This document shows, piece by piece, positions 1 through 13,330 of a DNA stretch of 64,000 nt (position 1 is its first letter; each line of letters begins with the position of its first letter). This DNA comes from Corynebacterium atypicum (lineage in GTDB: Bacteria > Actinomycetota > Actinomycetes > Mycobacteriales > Mycobacteriaceae), in assembly GCF_000732945.1 (NCBI RefSeq), contig NZ_CP008944.1, positions 1,024,553 through 1,088,552 on the forward strand, written 5' to 3'. The notes below the pieces were generated by a model. The model was given only the letters and a program-made list of their open reading frames with translations. It was not told where the DNA came from and did not search any database. Both the position numbers and the translations under genes were made by a program.

Positions 1-1030
1 AGGCCTCGATGCCTTCCTGGTCACCAGCCCCTTGAGCGTGCGCTACCTCACCGGTTTCACCGGCTCGAACGGCGCCCTTGTGGTCTTCACCGACCGCGAC
101 CCGGTGGTGTGCACGGACGGGCGCTACACCACCCAGATCGCCGAGGAAGTCCCGGACATCACAGCAGAAATCGAACGGCGCAGCGGAGTGCACCTTGCCT
201 CCCGCACCGAAGAGCCGGCCACCGTGGGGATCGACGCGGCGCGCACGAGCATGGTCGAATACTCGCAGCTGGAAGAGGCGGCCGCCGCGGGCGTGACCTT
301 CCGGCCGGCCACCGGCGTGGTGGAGCAGCTGCGCTTGGTCAAGGACGACGAAGAGCTTGCCGCACTGCGCACGGTCGCCGAGGTAGCCAACGTCGCCTTC
401 GCTGAGATGATCGACGCCGGCGAGCTGCGCGCCGGGCGCAGCGAGCGCGAAGTCGCCGCGGACCTGGAATACCGGATGCGCCGCGGCGGGGCGGATACCA
501 CCAGCTTCGACACGATCGTCGCCTCGGGCCCGAACTCCGCCAAGCCCCACCACGGCGCCGACGACCGCGTGATCGCTCAAGGCGACCTGGTGACCATCGA
601 CTTCGGGGCGTACCTGGGCGGGTACAACTCGGACATGACCCGCACCCTTGCCGTCGGTGAGCCCGACGACTTCTCCCGCGAGATCTACCAGGTGGTGCTG
701 GAGGCCCAGCGCGCCGGGATTGCGGCGGCCCGCGTGGGTGCTACCGGGGCAGAAGTGGATCAAGCTAGCCGCGACGTCATCGAGGCCGCGGGCTACGGGG
801 AGTACTTCGTGCACTCCACGGGCCACGGGGTGGGCTTAGAGGTCCATGAGGCGCCGGCGGCGGCCCGTGGCAGCGCGGATGTCCTGCAGGCGGGGATGAC
901 CGTGACCGTCGAGCCGGGGATTTATGTCCCGGGCAAGGGCGGGGTACGCATCGAGGACACGTTGATCATCACCGTGGACGGCCCGGAGACCATCACGCGC
1001 TTTCCCACCGAGCTGACCGTGCTCGATTAG
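1..1030 (+). CDS. pepQ: Xaa-Pro aminopeptidase (M24 family), 5'-truncated
   Basis: The reading frame is open from base 2, so the true start lies before the window. The visible part shows the short N-terminal creatinase-like domain and then the pita-bread metallopeptidase domain. Metal ligands can be read as two Asp in the DFGAYLGGYNSDMTRT stretch, His in STGHGVGLEVHE, Glu in VEPGIYVPG and Glu in RIEDT. Family members cleave the residue preceding proline at peptide N termini in the cytoplasm. It lies directly upstream of efp, the usual actinobacterial arrangement. An in-frame TTG at 32 is not a credible start, because homology-like sequence continues upstream of it. Confidence 0.9.
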   Translation, partial: GLDAFLVTSPLSVRYLTGFTGSNGALVVFTDRDPVVCTDGRYTTQIAEEVPDITAEIERRSGVHLASRTEEPATVGIDAARTSMVEYSQLEEAAAAGVTFRPATGVVEQLRLVKDDEELAALRTVAEVANVAFAEMIDAGELRAGRSEREVAADLEYRMRRGGADTTSFDTIVASGPNSAKPHHGADDRVIAQGDLVTIDFGAYLGGYNSDMTRTLAVGEPDDFSREIYQVVLEAQRAGIAAARVGATGAEVDQASRDVIEAAGYGEYFVHSTGHGVGLEVHEAPAAARGSADVLQAGMTVTVEPGIYVPGKGGVRIEDTLIITVDGPETITRFPTELTVLD

Positions 1031-1126
1031 GGCGAGCGCCCTTCCGGGCGGTCCGAGCCCGTGGTGTACGCTATAGCGCGACCAAAAAATCTCTAGTTTC
1101 TGTCAAGTGTCAGGAGAGTTCCCTCA

Positions 1127-1690
1127 GTGGCAACTACTGCCGATTTCAAGAACGGCCTCGTCCTCAAGGTCGATGGCAAGCTGCAGCAGATCGTCGAGTT
1201 TCAGCACGTCAAGCCGGGCAAGGGGCCGGCGTTTGTGCGCACCAAGCTGAAAGACGTTGTCTCGGGCAAGACCATCGACAAGACGTGGAACGCCGGGGTC
1301 AAGGTGGAGACCGCCACCGTCGATCGCCGCGATATGACGTACCTGTACTTCGACGGCTCGGCCTACGTGGTGATGGACGATAAGACCTTCGAGCAGTTCG
1401 AGCTGAGCGCGGATAAATTCGGCGACGCCGCGCGCTTCCTGCTGGAGAATATGCACGTGCAGGTATCCTTCCACGAGGGCGAGGCGCTTTTTGCGGAGCT
1501 TCCGGTCTCGGTGGAGCTGAAGATCAAGCACACCGACCCGGGCCTGCAGGGCGATCGCTCCAGCGGCGGCACCAAGCCGGCCGAGCTGGAGACCGGCGCC
1601 GAGATTCAGGTGCCCCTGTTTATTGAGACCGGCAACGTGGTCAAGGTAGACACCCGTACCGGCGAGTACCTCTCGCGGACCAGCAACTAG
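1127..1690 (+). CDS. efp: Translation elongation factor P
   Basis: 187 residues, full family length, with the KOW-like N domain and two OB folds. EF-P enters the ribosome between the P and E sites and relieves stalling at proline stretches. The loop that contacts the P-site tRNA reads [10 protein letters not shown] (residues 27-36), with Lys32 at the tip. This is the PGKGP loop type described in actinobacteria, in which, as I recall, an unmodified lysine is functional; no epmA/epmB-like modification gene is present here. The GTG start is preceded by CAGGAGAG. It is followed after 52 bp by nusB. Confidence 0.97.
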   Translation: MATTADFKNGLVLKVDGKLQQIVEFQHVKPGKGPAFVRTKLKDVVSGKTIDKTWNAGVKVETATVDRRDMTYLYFDGSAYVVMDDKTFEQFELSADKFGDAARFLLENMHVQVSFHEGEALFAELPVSVELKIKHTDPGLQGDRSSGGTKPAELETGAEIQVPLFIETGNVVKVDTRTGEYLSRTSN

Positions 1691-1742
1691 GTCTGCGGGT
1701 TAACAGGGTCAGTGAGACGCCACGAGGCGTGCGGAGGAAGAA

Positions 1743-2483
1743 ATGAGCGAGCGCGTAGCTAAGTATCGCCGGCGGGGGACCAGGTATAAGGCCCGCCGGC
1801 GCGCGGTGGATTTCCTCTTCGAGGCGGAAGCCCGCGACGTCGACCCGGTGGCCATCGTCGAGGACCGGGTGGCGCTTTCCCAGGACCAGGCGAACCAGGT
1901 GGCTCCGGTGAAGGACTACACCCGACAGATCGTCGCGGGGGTGGCCGAGGAGCTCGACGGCGTGGACCTGGCGATCGAGCGGCACCTGGCCGAGGACTGG
2001 GCCCTCGAGCGGCTGCCTGCGGTCGATCGCGCGATCCTGCGCGTGGCCGTCTGGGAGCTTTTATTCAACGAGGACGTGCCGCTGGCCACCGCCGTCAGCC
2101 AGGGCGTCGAGCTCGCCTCCGAGTACTCCACGGACTCCGCGGGACCCTACATCAACGCCCTGCTTGACGATGTCGCGCGGAATCGCGAGGAGCTGCTGGC
2201 CGCCGCGCAGGCTGCAGAGGCGGAGGGCGTCGACGAGCAGGTCGAAGAAGAGCGTGAAGAACCCGCGCGCCGCGGCGTGGAAGCGGGCGGCTCGCACTCA
2301 CCCGGAGCCGGCCAGGAGACTAGTGAGCAGCCGGCGCCCGCAGACCGGGAGACCACCGGGCCGTTCGGCGAAAAACGCGCCGACACCGGCATCGAGGCCG
2401 TCGGCGTCGAGGGCGTGGAGCCCCACCGGGCTTCGGTGGCCTGGCCGGCGGCCGGCCAGGTGCACGGGGTGCACGGGGCTTAA
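1743..2483 (+). CDS. nusB: Transcription antitermination factor NusB with acidic C-terminal tail
   Basis: Residues 1 to about 160 form the helical NusB domain ([20 protein letters not shown] near the start, [16 protein letters not shown], and [20 protein letters not shown]). With NusE/S10 it binds boxA RNA and supports antitermination of rRNA transcription. The protein is 246 residues, against about 140-160 for the core fold. The extra 85 or so residues are Glu/Ala/Gly-rich and low-complexity, with no domain I recognise. ATG is preceded by GGAGGAAGAA. It is convergent with the YbjN-type gene at 2532. Confidence 0.93.
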   Translation: MSERVAKYRRRGTRYKARRRAVDFLFEAEARDVDPVAIVEDRVALSQDQANQVAPVKDYTRQIVAGVAEELDGVDLAIERHLAEDWALERLPAVDRAILRVAVWELLFNEDVPLATAVSQGVELASEYSTDSAGPYINALLDDVARNREELLAAAQAAEAEGVDEQVEEEREEPARRGVEAGGSHSPGAGQETSEQPAPADRETTGPFGEKRADTGIEAVGVEGVEPHRASVAWPAAGQVHGVHGA

Positions 2484-2531
2484 CCGCGGCCACCACTTCA
2501 GTCCCCGCCGTGGGGGAATAGCTGCGGGGGC

Positions 2532-3008
2532 TTAACCGGCGGCGGCCGCGATTCTCGTGGCGTCCTCTGCTATCGCCTGCTGGGCCTCGGCGACCTCGCC
2601 GATCATTTCCGGCAGGGTCGCGTGCAGTTGCGCGTCGCTGATCCCGGGCGAGCAGATGAGACTCGACTCGGTGCGCACCACCGTGGTCGCAGCGGCGTCG
2701 TCAGTGTCGGTTTGCGCCGGGATCCGGCGCACCACGGCCTTGACGCCGTAGCTGGTGGCGATGTATCGGTTGGCTGCCAGAGCGCCCGGCTCTGCCGCCG
2801 GGATGCCGGCAGCCTGAAGGTCCTGCTCGCAGGCGACGATGAGTACGCTGCCTAGCGCGGTAGCCTGAAGTTTCTTGCCTTTTTTCACCACGCTGACGAT
2901 GCGCTCGTCTGAGGTAGGCCACGCGGGCTCGCCGAGGGCGATCAGCGCTTCGGCGACGCGCTGGGCGAGTGGTTCAATCTCTGCGGATAATTCGGGGGAG
3001 TTGGTCAC
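2532..3008 (-). CDS. YbjN-type (type III secretion chaperone-like) protein
   Basis: 158 residues from a GTG start, chosen because AAAGGA lies about 6 bases upstream. An in-frame ATG twelve codons earlier has no ribosome binding site and would overlap the upstream gene's stop region. The sequence is soluble, with no signal peptide or membrane segment; SDERIVSVVKKGKKLQ is followed by alternating beta and helix segments. I assign it to the YbjN superfamily with moderate certainty because of its pairing with the neighbouring gene, a YbjN-pair arrangement that is common in Corynebacterium between nusB and pyrR. The molecular function is unknown. Confidence 0.6.
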   Translation of the reverse strand: MTNSPELSAEIEPLAQRVAEALIALGEPAWPTSDERIVSVVKKGKKLQATALGSVLIVACEQDLQAAGIPAAEPGALAANRYIATSYGVKAVVRRIPAQTDTDDAAATTVVRTESSLICSPGISDAQLHATLPEMIGEVAEAQQAIAEDATRIAAAAG

Positions 3009-3049
3009 GAGTGTCCTTTGAGGGGTTGGAGGGTAGGCGGGCATTGCGC

Positions 3050-3559
3050 CTACGCGTGGGGATCCTGCCAGTCGACGGACTCGGGGAAGACGCGGGCCAG
3101 CGTCGCGAACGCCGAGACGGTCTGGCGGAGGTAGAAGACGAGGAAGTTGTCCAGCTGCTCCGTCGTCAGCCCCGTTGCGATGGGCATCCGGGCGCGCGCC
3201 ACCACCGCGAGGGTGTTGGCCTCGAAGCCCTCGGTGACAAAGAGCGCCGGAATGAAGTTTGCCTCGTTGAGGGTACGGGTTGTCTCGAGGACGCGCGCGG
3301 CCTGGGCGTCGGGGACCTCCCCGCGCCACCTGGCCTCGCAGCGCAGCTCGCCGTCGATGCATAGAAACGAGATCGCGGCGTCGACAAACCCGGTCAACAC
3401 CAGGTCCATGTGCGGGTTGCCGCTGTACTCGCGGACCTGGTAGCGCAGGTCCATGCGCTCGAGCGCCTGGCACACGCTGGCGGAGTCCACCGGCGTGACG
3501 GGCACGGAGTCGGCACGCTGGGGGTCGGCTGGTTTGTTTTCTGGATCGGTTTCGCTCAC
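3050..3559 (-). CDS. YbjN domain-containing protein
   Basis: 169 residues from the GTG at 3559. A longer in-frame start at 3640 would run through the divergent promoter region. After a Pro/Glu-rich N terminus the YbjN-like fold can be followed: RMDLRYQVREYSGNPHMDLV, then FLCIDGELRCEARWRG, then LTTEQLDNFLVFYLRQTVSAFATL. YbjN proteins resemble type III secretion chaperones and are usually annotated as putative stress-response or sensory-transduction proteins; no enzymatic role is known. It is probably co-transcribed with the next gene, 41 bp downstream, and is divergent from pyrR. Confidence 0.7.
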   Translation of the reverse strand: MSETDPENKPADPQRADSVPVTPVDSASVCQALERMDLRYQVREYSGNPHMDLVLTGFVDAAISFLCIDGELRCEARWRGEVPDAQAARVLETTRTLNEANFIPALFVTEGFEANTLAVVARARMPIATGLTTEQLDNFLVFYLRQTVSAFATLARVFPESVDWQDPHA

Positions 3560-3621
3560 GCCACTTAAGGGTACAAGACCGGGATTGCGGTTCCAGGCCA
3601 CTTGGGCGGCCGGCAGTGGTG

Positions 3622-3627
3622 TAGAGT
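3622..3627 (+). promoter_or_regulatory. Candidate -10 element of the pyrR operon
   Basis: TAGAGT lies about 100 bp upstream of pyrR in the divergent region between the YbjN gene and pyrR. There is no convincing -35 hexamer. The predicted leader would contain a perfect 8-bp inverted repeat (3659-3666 with 3669-3676, 2-base loop) and the PyrR-type hairpin. Confidence 0.35.
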
Positions 3628-3689
3628 AATAACCCGGCAATTGGCCATAACTTCACACCCGGCGCGCACGCGCCGGCAGACATCCTTTA

Positions 3690-3723
3690 AGGACCGCACT
3701 GAGAGGCGGGGAAGGAGGTCACG
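3690..3723 (+). promoter_or_regulatory. Candidate PyrR-binding RNA hairpin at the pyrR ribosome binding site
   Basis: CCGC (3694-3697) pairs with GCGG (3706-3709) around the loop ACTGAGAG. This matches the CNGNGAG loop of known PyrR binding loops. It directly precedes the GGAAGGAGG Shine-Dalgarno sequence of pyrR (3709-3717). In mycobacteria PyrR is known to repress translation by binding such a hairpin at the first gene of the operon, so the position suggests UMP-dependent translational control rather than a terminator-type attenuator. The call rests on pattern matching only. Confidence 0.55.
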
Positions 3724-4308
3724 ATGAGCGAAGGCACCACGCCGGCCGACGGAACGATCGAAATCTTAAGTTCCGCGCAGGTCGGACGCACCGTCGCGCG
3801 CATCGCGCACCAGATTATTGAAAAGACCGCGTTGGACGCGCCACACGCGCCGCGCGTCGTACTGCTCGGCATCCCCAGCGGAGGGGTGCCCTTGGCGCGC
3901 CGGTTGGCGGCCGCAATCAAGGAGTTCAGCGGCGTCGACGTCTTTGCCGGCGCGCTAGACACCGCCCTTTACCGCGACGACCTGCGCCGCCGCCCGCATC
4001 GCGCGCTCCAACCCACCAGCTTGCCGGCCGCGGGCATCGACGATGCGGTCGTCGTTCTCGTCGACGACGTGCTGTATTCCGGCAGGACGGTGCGCGCGGC
4101 GCTCGACGCCCTGCGCGACGAGGGGCGCCCGGAGCGCATCCAGCTGGCCGTCCTCGTCGACCGGGGGCACCGCCAGCTGCCCATCCGAGCCGACTTCGTG
4201 GGTAAAAACCTGCCTACCGCGCACGACGAGGACGTCACGGTCAGCCTCGAGGACATCGACGGCCGCGATGCGGTGACCCTGACCCGGAAAGGCGGGCGGC
4301 ACGCATGA
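3724..4308 (+). CDS. pyrR: Bifunctional pyr operon regulator / uracil phosphoribosyltransferase
   Basis: 194 residues, a type I phosphoribosyltransferase fold. The PRPP-binding loop is [19 protein letters not shown] (about residues 110-128), with [14 protein letters not shown] and [11 protein letters not shown] typical of PyrR. It senses UMP/UTP and binds pyr mRNA; its uracil phosphoribosyltransferase activity makes UMP from uracil and PRPP. First gene of pyrR-B-C-carA-carB-pyrF, with ATG preceded by a strong AAGGAGG. Its stop overlaps the start of pyrB by four bases (ATGA). Confidence 0.95.
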   Translation: MSEGTTPADGTIEILSSAQVGRTVARIAHQIIEKTALDAPHAPRVVLLGIPSGGVPLARRLAAAIKEFSGVDVFAGALDTALYRDDLRRRPHRALQPTSLPAAGIDDAVVVLVDDVLYSGRTVRAALDALRDEGRPERIQLAVLVDRGHRQLPIRADFVGKNLPTAHDEDVTVSLEDIDGRDAVTLTRKGGRHA

Positions 4309-5291
4309 GAAACCTGCTCGATACCGGGGACTTAAGCCGCGCGGAGATCGTGGCGCTGATGGACGAGGCGGAGAACTTCCGTGCCGCGTTGGCCGGCCGC
4401 GAGATCAAGAAGCTGCCGACGCTGCGCGGGCGCACCGTCTTTACCCTGTTCTACGAGAACTCCACCCGTACGCGCTCCTCCTTCGAGACCGCGGGCAAGT
4501 GGATGAGCGCGGACGTGATCAACATGTCTGCGTCGTCGTCCTCGGTGAAGAAGGGCGAGTCGCTAAAGGATACGGGGCTCACACTCGCCGCGATCGGCGC
4601 GGACGCGATCATCATCCGGCACCCGTCGTCCGGGGCGGCCGTGCACCTGGCGCGGGAGTTGGACCGCGAGCTCGGTGCGGCCGCCCCCGCGGTGATCAAC
4701 GCGGGCGATGGGCGCCACCAGCACCCCACCCAGGCGCTGCTCGACGCGGTGACGATGCGCCAGCGCTTAGGCTCGCTCGACGCTCTGAACGGCGCGCGGG
4801 TGCTCATCGTCGGCGACTGCGTGCATTCGCGGGTGGTGCGCTCGAACGTCGACGTGCTTAACGCGTTGGGCGCGGAGGTGGTGCTCTGCGCCCCGCCGAC
4901 GCTGCTTCCGGTCGGCGTCGATACCTGGCCGGTGCGCACGGCCTTCGACTTCGACGCCGAGATAGGCCGCGCGGATGTGGTCATGATGCTGCGCGTCCAG
5001 CAAGAGCGGATGCACGGCGGGTTTTTCCCCTCGCACCGCGAGTACTCGAGCCTCTACGGGCTGTCCCCGCAGCGACTCGAGGCGATGAAAGAGGGGGCCA
5101 TCGTGATGCACCCCGGCCCCATGCTGCGCGGCATGGAGATCAATTATGACGTCGCCGATGCCCCGCAGACCGCGGTGCTGCAGCAGGTGGCAAACGGCGT
5201 GCACGTGCGCATGGCTGTGTTGCACACGCTGCTCGCCCACGAGCCGGGCCTTTCCGCCGGCGCATTAGACACGGCAGCCAGGAGGGACTGA
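4305..5291 (+). CDS. pyrB: Aspartate carbamoyltransferase catalytic subunit
   Basis: 328 residues. It condenses carbamoyl phosphate with aspartate to N-carbamoylaspartate, the first committed step of pyrimidine synthesis. The carbamoyl-phosphate loop STRTRSSF is at residues 53-60; HPTQALLD near 140 and the HPGPMLRG segment near 270 complete the active site. No pyrI regulatory chain is present in the window, as in other bacteria with PyrB associated with dihydroorotase. The start overlaps the pyrR stop (ATGA) and pyrC starts 4 bp after the stop, so translation is probably coupled. Confidence 0.97.
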   Translation: MRNLLDTGDLSRAEIVALMDEAENFRAALAGREIKKLPTLRGRTVFTLFYENSTRTRSSFETAGKWMSADVINMSASSSSVKKGESLKDTGLTLAAIGADAIIIRHPSSGAAVHLARELDRELGAAAPAVINAGDGRHQHPTQALLDAVTMRQRLGSLDALNGARVLIVGDCVHSRVVRSNVDVLNALGAEVVLCAPPTLLPVGVDTWPVRTAFDFDAEIGRADVVMMLRVQQERMHGGFFPSHREYSSLYGLSPQRLEAMKEGAIVMHPGPMLRGMEINYDVADAPQTAVLQQVANGVHVRMAVLHTLLAHEPGLSAGALDTAARRD

Positions 5292-5295
5292 GAAA

Positions 5296-6636
5296 ATGAC
5301 AAACGGTGCTTGTTACCCCGAGGTAGGTCCCCTGGCCGCGCACCCACGCGGCAGCCTGCTCATCCGCTCCGTGCGGCCCTACGGCGAGGGCGCCCCGGTG
5401 AATGTGCTAATCGAGGACGGCCGGATCGTGAACATGTCCGCGCCGGCCGACCAGACCGCGGACAATGTCCTTGATGCCGCCGGCGGCGTGTTGCTGCCCG
5501 GCCTGGTAGACATGCACGTCCACCTGCGCGAGCCGGGCCGAGAGGACACCGAGACGATCGCCACCGGCGCGCGTGCGGCCTCCCGCGGCGGGTTTACCGC
5601 AGTGTTCACCATGGCCAACACCACACCGGTCACCGATCAGCCGATCATCGCCGAGGGCGTGTGGGCGAAGGGCCAAAAGCTCAATCTGTGTGACGTCCAC
5701 CCGGTGGGGGCGATCACGAAGGGCTTGGAAGGCGCGTCGCTCACCGAGTTCGGCATGATGGCGCGCAGCCAGGCGCGGGTGCGGATGTTCTCCGACGACG
5801 GCGTGTGCGTGGACAACCCGCTGATCATGCGCCGAGCGCTCGAGTATGCCCGGGGATGTGACGTGCTCATCGCCCAGCACGCCGAAGACGCCCGGCTGGT
5901 CGCCGGCGGCTGCGCGCACGAGGGGCCCATGGCCGGTCGGCTGGGGCTTCCCGGCCGGCCGCGGACGGCCGAAGAGGCGATCGTGATCCGCGACGCTCTG
6001 CTTGCCCGCGACTTTGGCAACCGGTTGCACATCTGCCACGTCTCGAGCGCGGGCACGGTCGAGCTGCTGCGGTTCGCCCACGCCCAGAAGATCCCGGTGA
6101 CTTCGGAGGTGACGCCGCACCATCTGTTGCTCACCGACGAGCCGCTCGACAGGTTCGACGGTGCGCTGCGGGTCAACCCGCCGCTGCGCGAGGCCTCGGA
6201 TGCCGAGGCGCTGTGCCAGGCCCTCCTCGACGGGGACATCGACTGCGTGGCCACTGATCACGCCCCGCACGGAGCCGAGGAGAAGTGCTGCGATTTCGAG
6301 CACGCCCTGCCCGGGATGCTGGGGCTAGAGACCTCGCTGGCCATCATCGCACGGCTCTTCGTCGAACCGGGCCTGGCTGACTGGCGCTTCGTCGCCCGGG
6401 TGATGAGCGAGCGCCCCGCCGAGATCGTGCGGCTGCCGGGCCAGGGGCGTCCGCTGGCCGTCGGAGAGCCGGCGAACCTCGCCGTCATCGACCCGGATAG
6501 CCCCTGGACGGTGCAGCCCGACCAGCTAGCATCCAAGTCGAAAAACACCCCGTTTGCTGGGATGACGTTCAACGCCAGGGTCACGGCCACGGTGCTGCGC
6601 GGCAAGGTGACCCACCGGCTCGGAAACGACTCTTAA
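5296..6636 (+). CDS. pyrC: Dihydroorotase
   Basis: 446 residues, an amidohydrolase-fold metalloenzyme that cyclises N-carbamoylaspartate to dihydroorotate. Zinc ligands are visible as His74/His76 in [10 protein letters not shown], His in LHICHVSS and in [10 protein letters not shown], and Asp in the ATDHAPH motif. This is the full-length active class I type, not the inactive PyrC' partner form. ATG follows GAGGGACTGAGAAA. It is coupled to pyrB upstream and separated from carA by 36 bp. Confidence 0.97.
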   Translation: MTNGACYPEVGPLAAHPRGSLLIRSVRPYGEGAPVNVLIEDGRIVNMSAPADQTADNVLDAAGGVLLPGLVDMHVHLREPGREDTETIATGARAASRGGFTAVFTMANTTPVTDQPIIAEGVWAKGQKLNLCDVHPVGAITKGLEGASLTEFGMMARSQARVRMFSDDGVCVDNPLIMRRALEYARGCDVLIAQHAEDARLVAGGCAHEGPMAGRLGLPGRPRTAEEAIVIRDALLARDFGNRLHICHVSSAGTVELLRFAHAQKIPVTSEVTPHHLLLTDEPLDRFDGALRVNPPLREASDAEALCQALLDGDIDCVATDHAPHGAEEKCCDFEHALPGMLGLETSLAIIARLFVEPGLADWRFVARVMSERPAEIVRLPGQGRPLAVGEPANLAVIDPDSPWTVQPDQLASKSKNTPFAGMTFNARVTATVLRGKVTHRLGNDS

Positions 6637-6672
6637 GCGATCGCTCAATTGCACTTGAAGAAAGGTGTTACC

Positions 6673-7853
6673 GTGGCCCAATCACTATCCGACTCTCGCG
6701 CGGAGGACACCCGCGCGGTGCTCGTGCTCGCCGACGGGCGAGTCTTTACCGGGCGCGCGTTCGGGGCAGTCGGACAAACATTCGGCGAGGCCGTCTTCAC
6801 CACCGGGATGACCGGCTACCAGGAAACGCTCACCGACCCCTCGTACCATCGCCAGATCGTGGTGGCCACCGCCCCGCAGATCGGCAATACCGGCTGGAAC
6901 GACGAGGACGACGAGTCCCGCGACGACCGCATCTGGGTAGCCGGGTTCGTCATCCGAGACCTCTCCGCGGCGGCGTCGAGCTGGCGGGCTAGCGGAACGC
7001 TCGCCGACGCGCTGGCCGAGGCGGGCGTCGTCGGCATCAAAGGCGTGGATACCCGCAGCGTGGTGCGTCACCTGCGCAACCACGGCTCCATCAACGCGGG
7101 CATTTTCTCCGGCCCGGCGGCCGAGCGCCCGCACGCGGAGCTGGTTGCCGAGGTGGCGGCCCAACCGTCGATGGCCGGCCTCGAGCTGGCTAGCGAGGTG
7201 ACTACCGAGCGCGTCTACGAGGTTGCCCCGGACGGCGCGGAGCGCTTCACCGTCGTCGCCTACGACATGGGCATTAAGTCCAACACCCCCCGGCACCTGA
7301 CCCGCCGCGGGGTGCGCACGGTGGTGGTCCCGGCGAACACGCCGTGGGAGAAGGCGCAGGAGTACCACCCGGACGGGGTGTTCATCTCTAACGGGCCCGG
7401 GGACCCGGCCACCGCGGACGCGATGGTTGAGGTCGCCCGCGACGTCATGGCTGCCGGAGTGCCGCTGTTCGGCATCTGCTTTGGCAACCAGATCCTGGGG
7501 CGCGCGCTGGGGCTAAAAACCTTCAAGCTCAAGTTCGGCCACCGCGGGCTCAACGTCCCGGTGCTCAACCATCGCACCGGGAGGATCCACATCACCAGCC
7601 AGAACCACGGCTTCGCCCTGCAGGGGAAAGCCGGAGACCAATTTGACACCCCCTTCGGGCCGGCGAGTGTCACGCACACCTGCCTCAACGACGGCACGGT
7701 AGAAGGCGTCGCCCTGGATAGCGGGCTGGCGTTTTCGGTGCAGTATCACCCCGAGGCCGCCGCGGGCCCGCACGATGCCGGGGAGATGTTCGATCAGTTC
7801 ATAGACGTCATGGCCGCCAAAAAGGCCGGGTCCGAGCACCAGGAGGACAACTG

Positions 7854-7854
<1 letters not shown>
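6673..7854 (+). CDS. carA: Carbamoyl-phosphate synthase small (glutaminase) subunit
   Basis: 393 residues from the GTG at 6673, selected because GAAGAAAGG lies just upstream; an in-frame TTG eight codons earlier overlaps that ribosome binding site. The N-terminal CPSase_sm domain is followed by a class I glutamine amidotransferase domain. The nucleophile is Cys269 in FGICFGNQ, and the His/Glu pair is in [12 protein letters not shown]. It releases ammonia from glutamine and channels it to CarB for carbamoyl phosphate used by both pyrimidine and arginine synthesis. Its TGA overlaps the carB ATG. Confidence 0.97.
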
Positions 7855-11218
<3,364 letters not shown>

Positions 11219-11222
<4 letters not shown>

Positions 11223-12037
11223 GCGCGCAGCTGACCTTCCAGGAGCGCCTCGACGCCGTCGCCGATGATTTCGGCCGGCTGTGCGTGGGCGCGGATCCGC
11301 AGCCAAGCGTGTTGGACGCGTGGGGCCTTGCCGATACGCCGGCGGGCGTGCGCGAATTCAGCGAGCGTTTTGCCGACGCCTTCGCCGGCCGGGTGGCCTT
11401 GGTCAAGCCCCAGGTTGCTTTCTTCGAGCGCTTCGGTGCCGCCGGATTCGCCGTCTTGGAGGAGCTCATCGCAGCGTTGCGCGCAGCCGGCACCCTCGTG
11501 CTCGCCGACGCTAAGCGCGGCGACATCGGCTCGACGATGGCTGGCTACGCCGCCGCCTGGCTGGGCCCGGGCTCGCCTGTGGCTTGCGACGCCGTGACGG
11601 TCTCGCCCTACCTAGGCGTGGGCGCTCTGGAGCCGGCGGCCACGGCGGCCGATACGGCCCTCGGCGGTGTGTTCGTGCTCGCGGCGACGTCCAACCCGCA
11701 GGCCCTCGACGTGCAACAGACCCCGGGCGTGGATGGGCTGACCCTGGCGCAAAAGGTCGCCGACGATACCGCGGCGCTGGCCGACACGTACCCGCGCGCC
11801 ACGCTGGGCCTGGTGGTCGGAGCGACGCTCGATCGGTTGCACGTGCCGAGCCTGGGCGCCTTTTCCGGACCGATTTTGATGCCCGGCGTCGGCGCGCAGG
11901 GGGCGAGCATCGCGGGCGCCCTCGAGCTTGCGGGTTCGGCCCGCAACCGGGCGTGGCCTGCGGTTTCCCGCGCTATTTTGCGGGCCGGGCCGGACCTAGA
12001 AGCGCTGCGTCGGGCCGCCGAAAGCTTCACCGTCTAG
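11219..12037 (+). CDS. pyrF: Orotidine 5'-phosphate decarboxylase (type 2)
   Basis: 272 residues from a GTG that overlaps the carB stop. The actinobacterial type 2 signature is [12 protein letters not shown], carrying the catalytic Lys and Asp; the TIM-barrel end reads [12 protein letters not shown]. It decarboxylates OMP to UMP, the last step of the pathway begun by CarAB/PyrB/PyrC. PyrD and PyrE are not in the window. Last gene of the pyr operon; a large inverted repeat follows. Confidence 0.96.
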
Positions 12038-12045
12038 CGCAGATT

Positions 12046-12135
12046 GCGGGCCCGATTATGGTGCCGAGCTGGAATTTTGGCTAAGATCGCCCGCGTCGGT
12101 GCGCACCCCGGCGCGGGCGGAGAGATCGGGCCCGC
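12046..12135 (+). repeat. Long inverted repeat 3' of pyrF
   Basis: GCGGGCCCGAT (12046-12056) is perfectly inverted at 12125-12135, and an inner pair GCCCGCG (12089-12095) / CGCGGGC (12112-12118) nests inside. It starts 8 bp after the pyrF stop, so it may stabilise or end the pyr transcript, but there is no T-run as in an intrinsic terminator. Confidence 0.5.
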
Positions 12136-12183
12136 GCGCTCGCGTTGCCAGGCGCAGTTCGCGTGATCGTTCCAGCGCAGTGT

Positions 12184-12189
12184 TAGACT
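12184..12189 (+). promoter_or_regulatory. Candidate -10 element of mihF
   Basis: TAGACT in GTGTTAGACTAACC fits the corynebacterial sigma-A -10 consensus TANNNT. No strong -35 is visible. The predicted leader to the mihF GTG is about 150 nt. Confidence 0.4.
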
Positions 12190-12345
12190 AACCGCACGTC
12201 ATCGAAGAATGCCGGAGGTCAGCGCGCTGCGCCCGAAGCGTCGCTCGCGCTCACGCCGCCGACTGCGGTGCACACCGGCTTGGGTGCCCTTGGTGGGTGC
12301 CTCAAGCGAAAAACGAAGAATCGACTACGAAACTGGAGGAACCCC

Positions 12346-12666
12346 GTGGCCCTTCCTAAGTTGACCGATGAGCAGCGTAAGGCGGCTCTTGCTAAGGCTG
12401 CCGAGGCGCGCAAAGCTCGCGCGGAGCTCAAAGAAAAGCTCAAGCGCGGCGATGTGACGCTCAAGGAGGTCCTCGCAAAGGCCCAAGACGACGAGATCGT
12501 GGGGAAGACGAAGGTTTCCGCGCTGCTCGAGGCTCTGCCGAAGGTAGGCAAGGTCAAGGCTAAGGAAATCATGGAGGAGCTGGAGATCGCCCCGACCCGC
12601 CGGTTGCGCGGTTTGGGCGAGCGTCAGCGCCGCGCGCTGCTCGAGCGCTTCGGTTTCTCCGAGTAG
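12346..12666 (+). CDS. mihF: Integration host factor, actinobacterial type (mIHF)
   Basis: 106 residues from the GTG at 12346, which follows ACTGGAGGAACCCC. An upstream in-frame start would lack a ribosome binding site and encode an unrelated leader. The N-terminal helix is Lys/Ala/Glu-rich. The C-terminal helix-two-turn-helix DNA-binding part reads [19 protein letters not shown] and [11 protein letters not shown]. mIHF is a nucleoid-associated, DNA-bending protein unique to actinobacteria, known from mycobacteriophage L5 integration. It precedes gmk by 5 bp, the conserved actinobacterial order. Confidence 0.95.
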   Translation: MALPKLTDEQRKAALAKAAEARKARAELKEKLKRGDVTLKEVLAKAQDDEIVGKTKVSALLEALPKVGKVKAKEIMEELEIAPTRRLRGLGERQRRALLERFGFSE

Positions 12667-12671
12667 CCGCG

Positions 12672-13241
12672 ATGCCCGATAACGCCGCCACTGGGCGGCT
12701 CGTCGTGATCGCCGGGCCTTCTGCGGTAGGCAAATCGACCCTGGTGCGCAGGCTGCGCGACGAGGTCGACGGGCTGTATTTCAGCGTGTCCATGACCACC
12801 CGGGCGCCGCGCCCGGGTGAGCGGGACGGCGTGGACTATTTCTTTGTCACCTCGACCGAGTTTCAGGATCACATCGACGCCGGGGAGATGCTCGAGTGGG
12901 CGGATATCCACGGAGGTCTCCAGCGCTCTGGCACCCCAGCCGGCCCGGTTCGCGCCGCGCTTGACGCGGGGCGCCCGGTGTTGGTGGAGGTGGACCTGGT
13001 GGGGGCGCGTAGCATCAAGAAGGAGATGCCCGAGGCCCACACTGTGTTTATCGCCCCGCCGAGCTGGGACGAGCTGGTCAACAGGCTCACCGGCCGTGGC
13101 ACGGAGCCAGCCGATGTGATCGCGCGGCGGTTGGACACCGCCCGTGGGGAGCTCGCGGCGCAAGACGAGTTCGACGAGGTAGTGGTCAATAGGGATGTCG
13201 ATCACGCCGTGGCTGAAATCAGTGCTATCCTGGAGGGCTAG
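12672..13241 (+). CDS. gmk: Guanylate kinase
   Basis: 189 residues. The P-loop is [15 protein letters not shown] (about residues 14-28) and the GMP-binding segment is [20 protein letters not shown]. It phosphorylates GMP/dGMP to GDP/dGDP with ATP. The start is 5 bp after mihF, so the two are probably translated from one mRNA. The first residue of the P-loop triplet is GPSA rather than the GPSG of many homologues, a small variation seen in actinobacteria. Confidence 0.96.
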   Translation: MPDNAATGRLVVIAGPSAVGKSTLVRRLRDEVDGLYFSVSMTTRAPRPGERDGVDYFFVTSTEFQDHIDAGEMLEWADIHGGLQRSGTPAGPVRAALDAGRPVLVEVDLVGARSIKKEMPEAHTVFIAPPSWDELVNRLTGRGTEPADVIARRLDTARGELAAQDEFDEVVVNRDVDHAVAEISAILEG

Positions 13242-13330
13242 ACTACGTGGGACGCTGGGGCTATCGGCTGCTGGCGGTCCCTTGACGAGTCCCCGAAGAA
13301 ACTTCCGTCAACTGAAGAATACAGGTGTGA

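Larger units (their letters stand above)
12038..12345. other. Intergenic region pyrF-mihF (no gene)
   Basis: 308 bp without a credible ORF. The first third holds the inverted repeat at 12046-12135. The middle holds a likely -10 element TAGACT at 12184 and the last part is an untranslated leader of roughly 155 nt ahead of mihF. I see no known riboswitch or RNA family in it. Confidence 0.6.
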
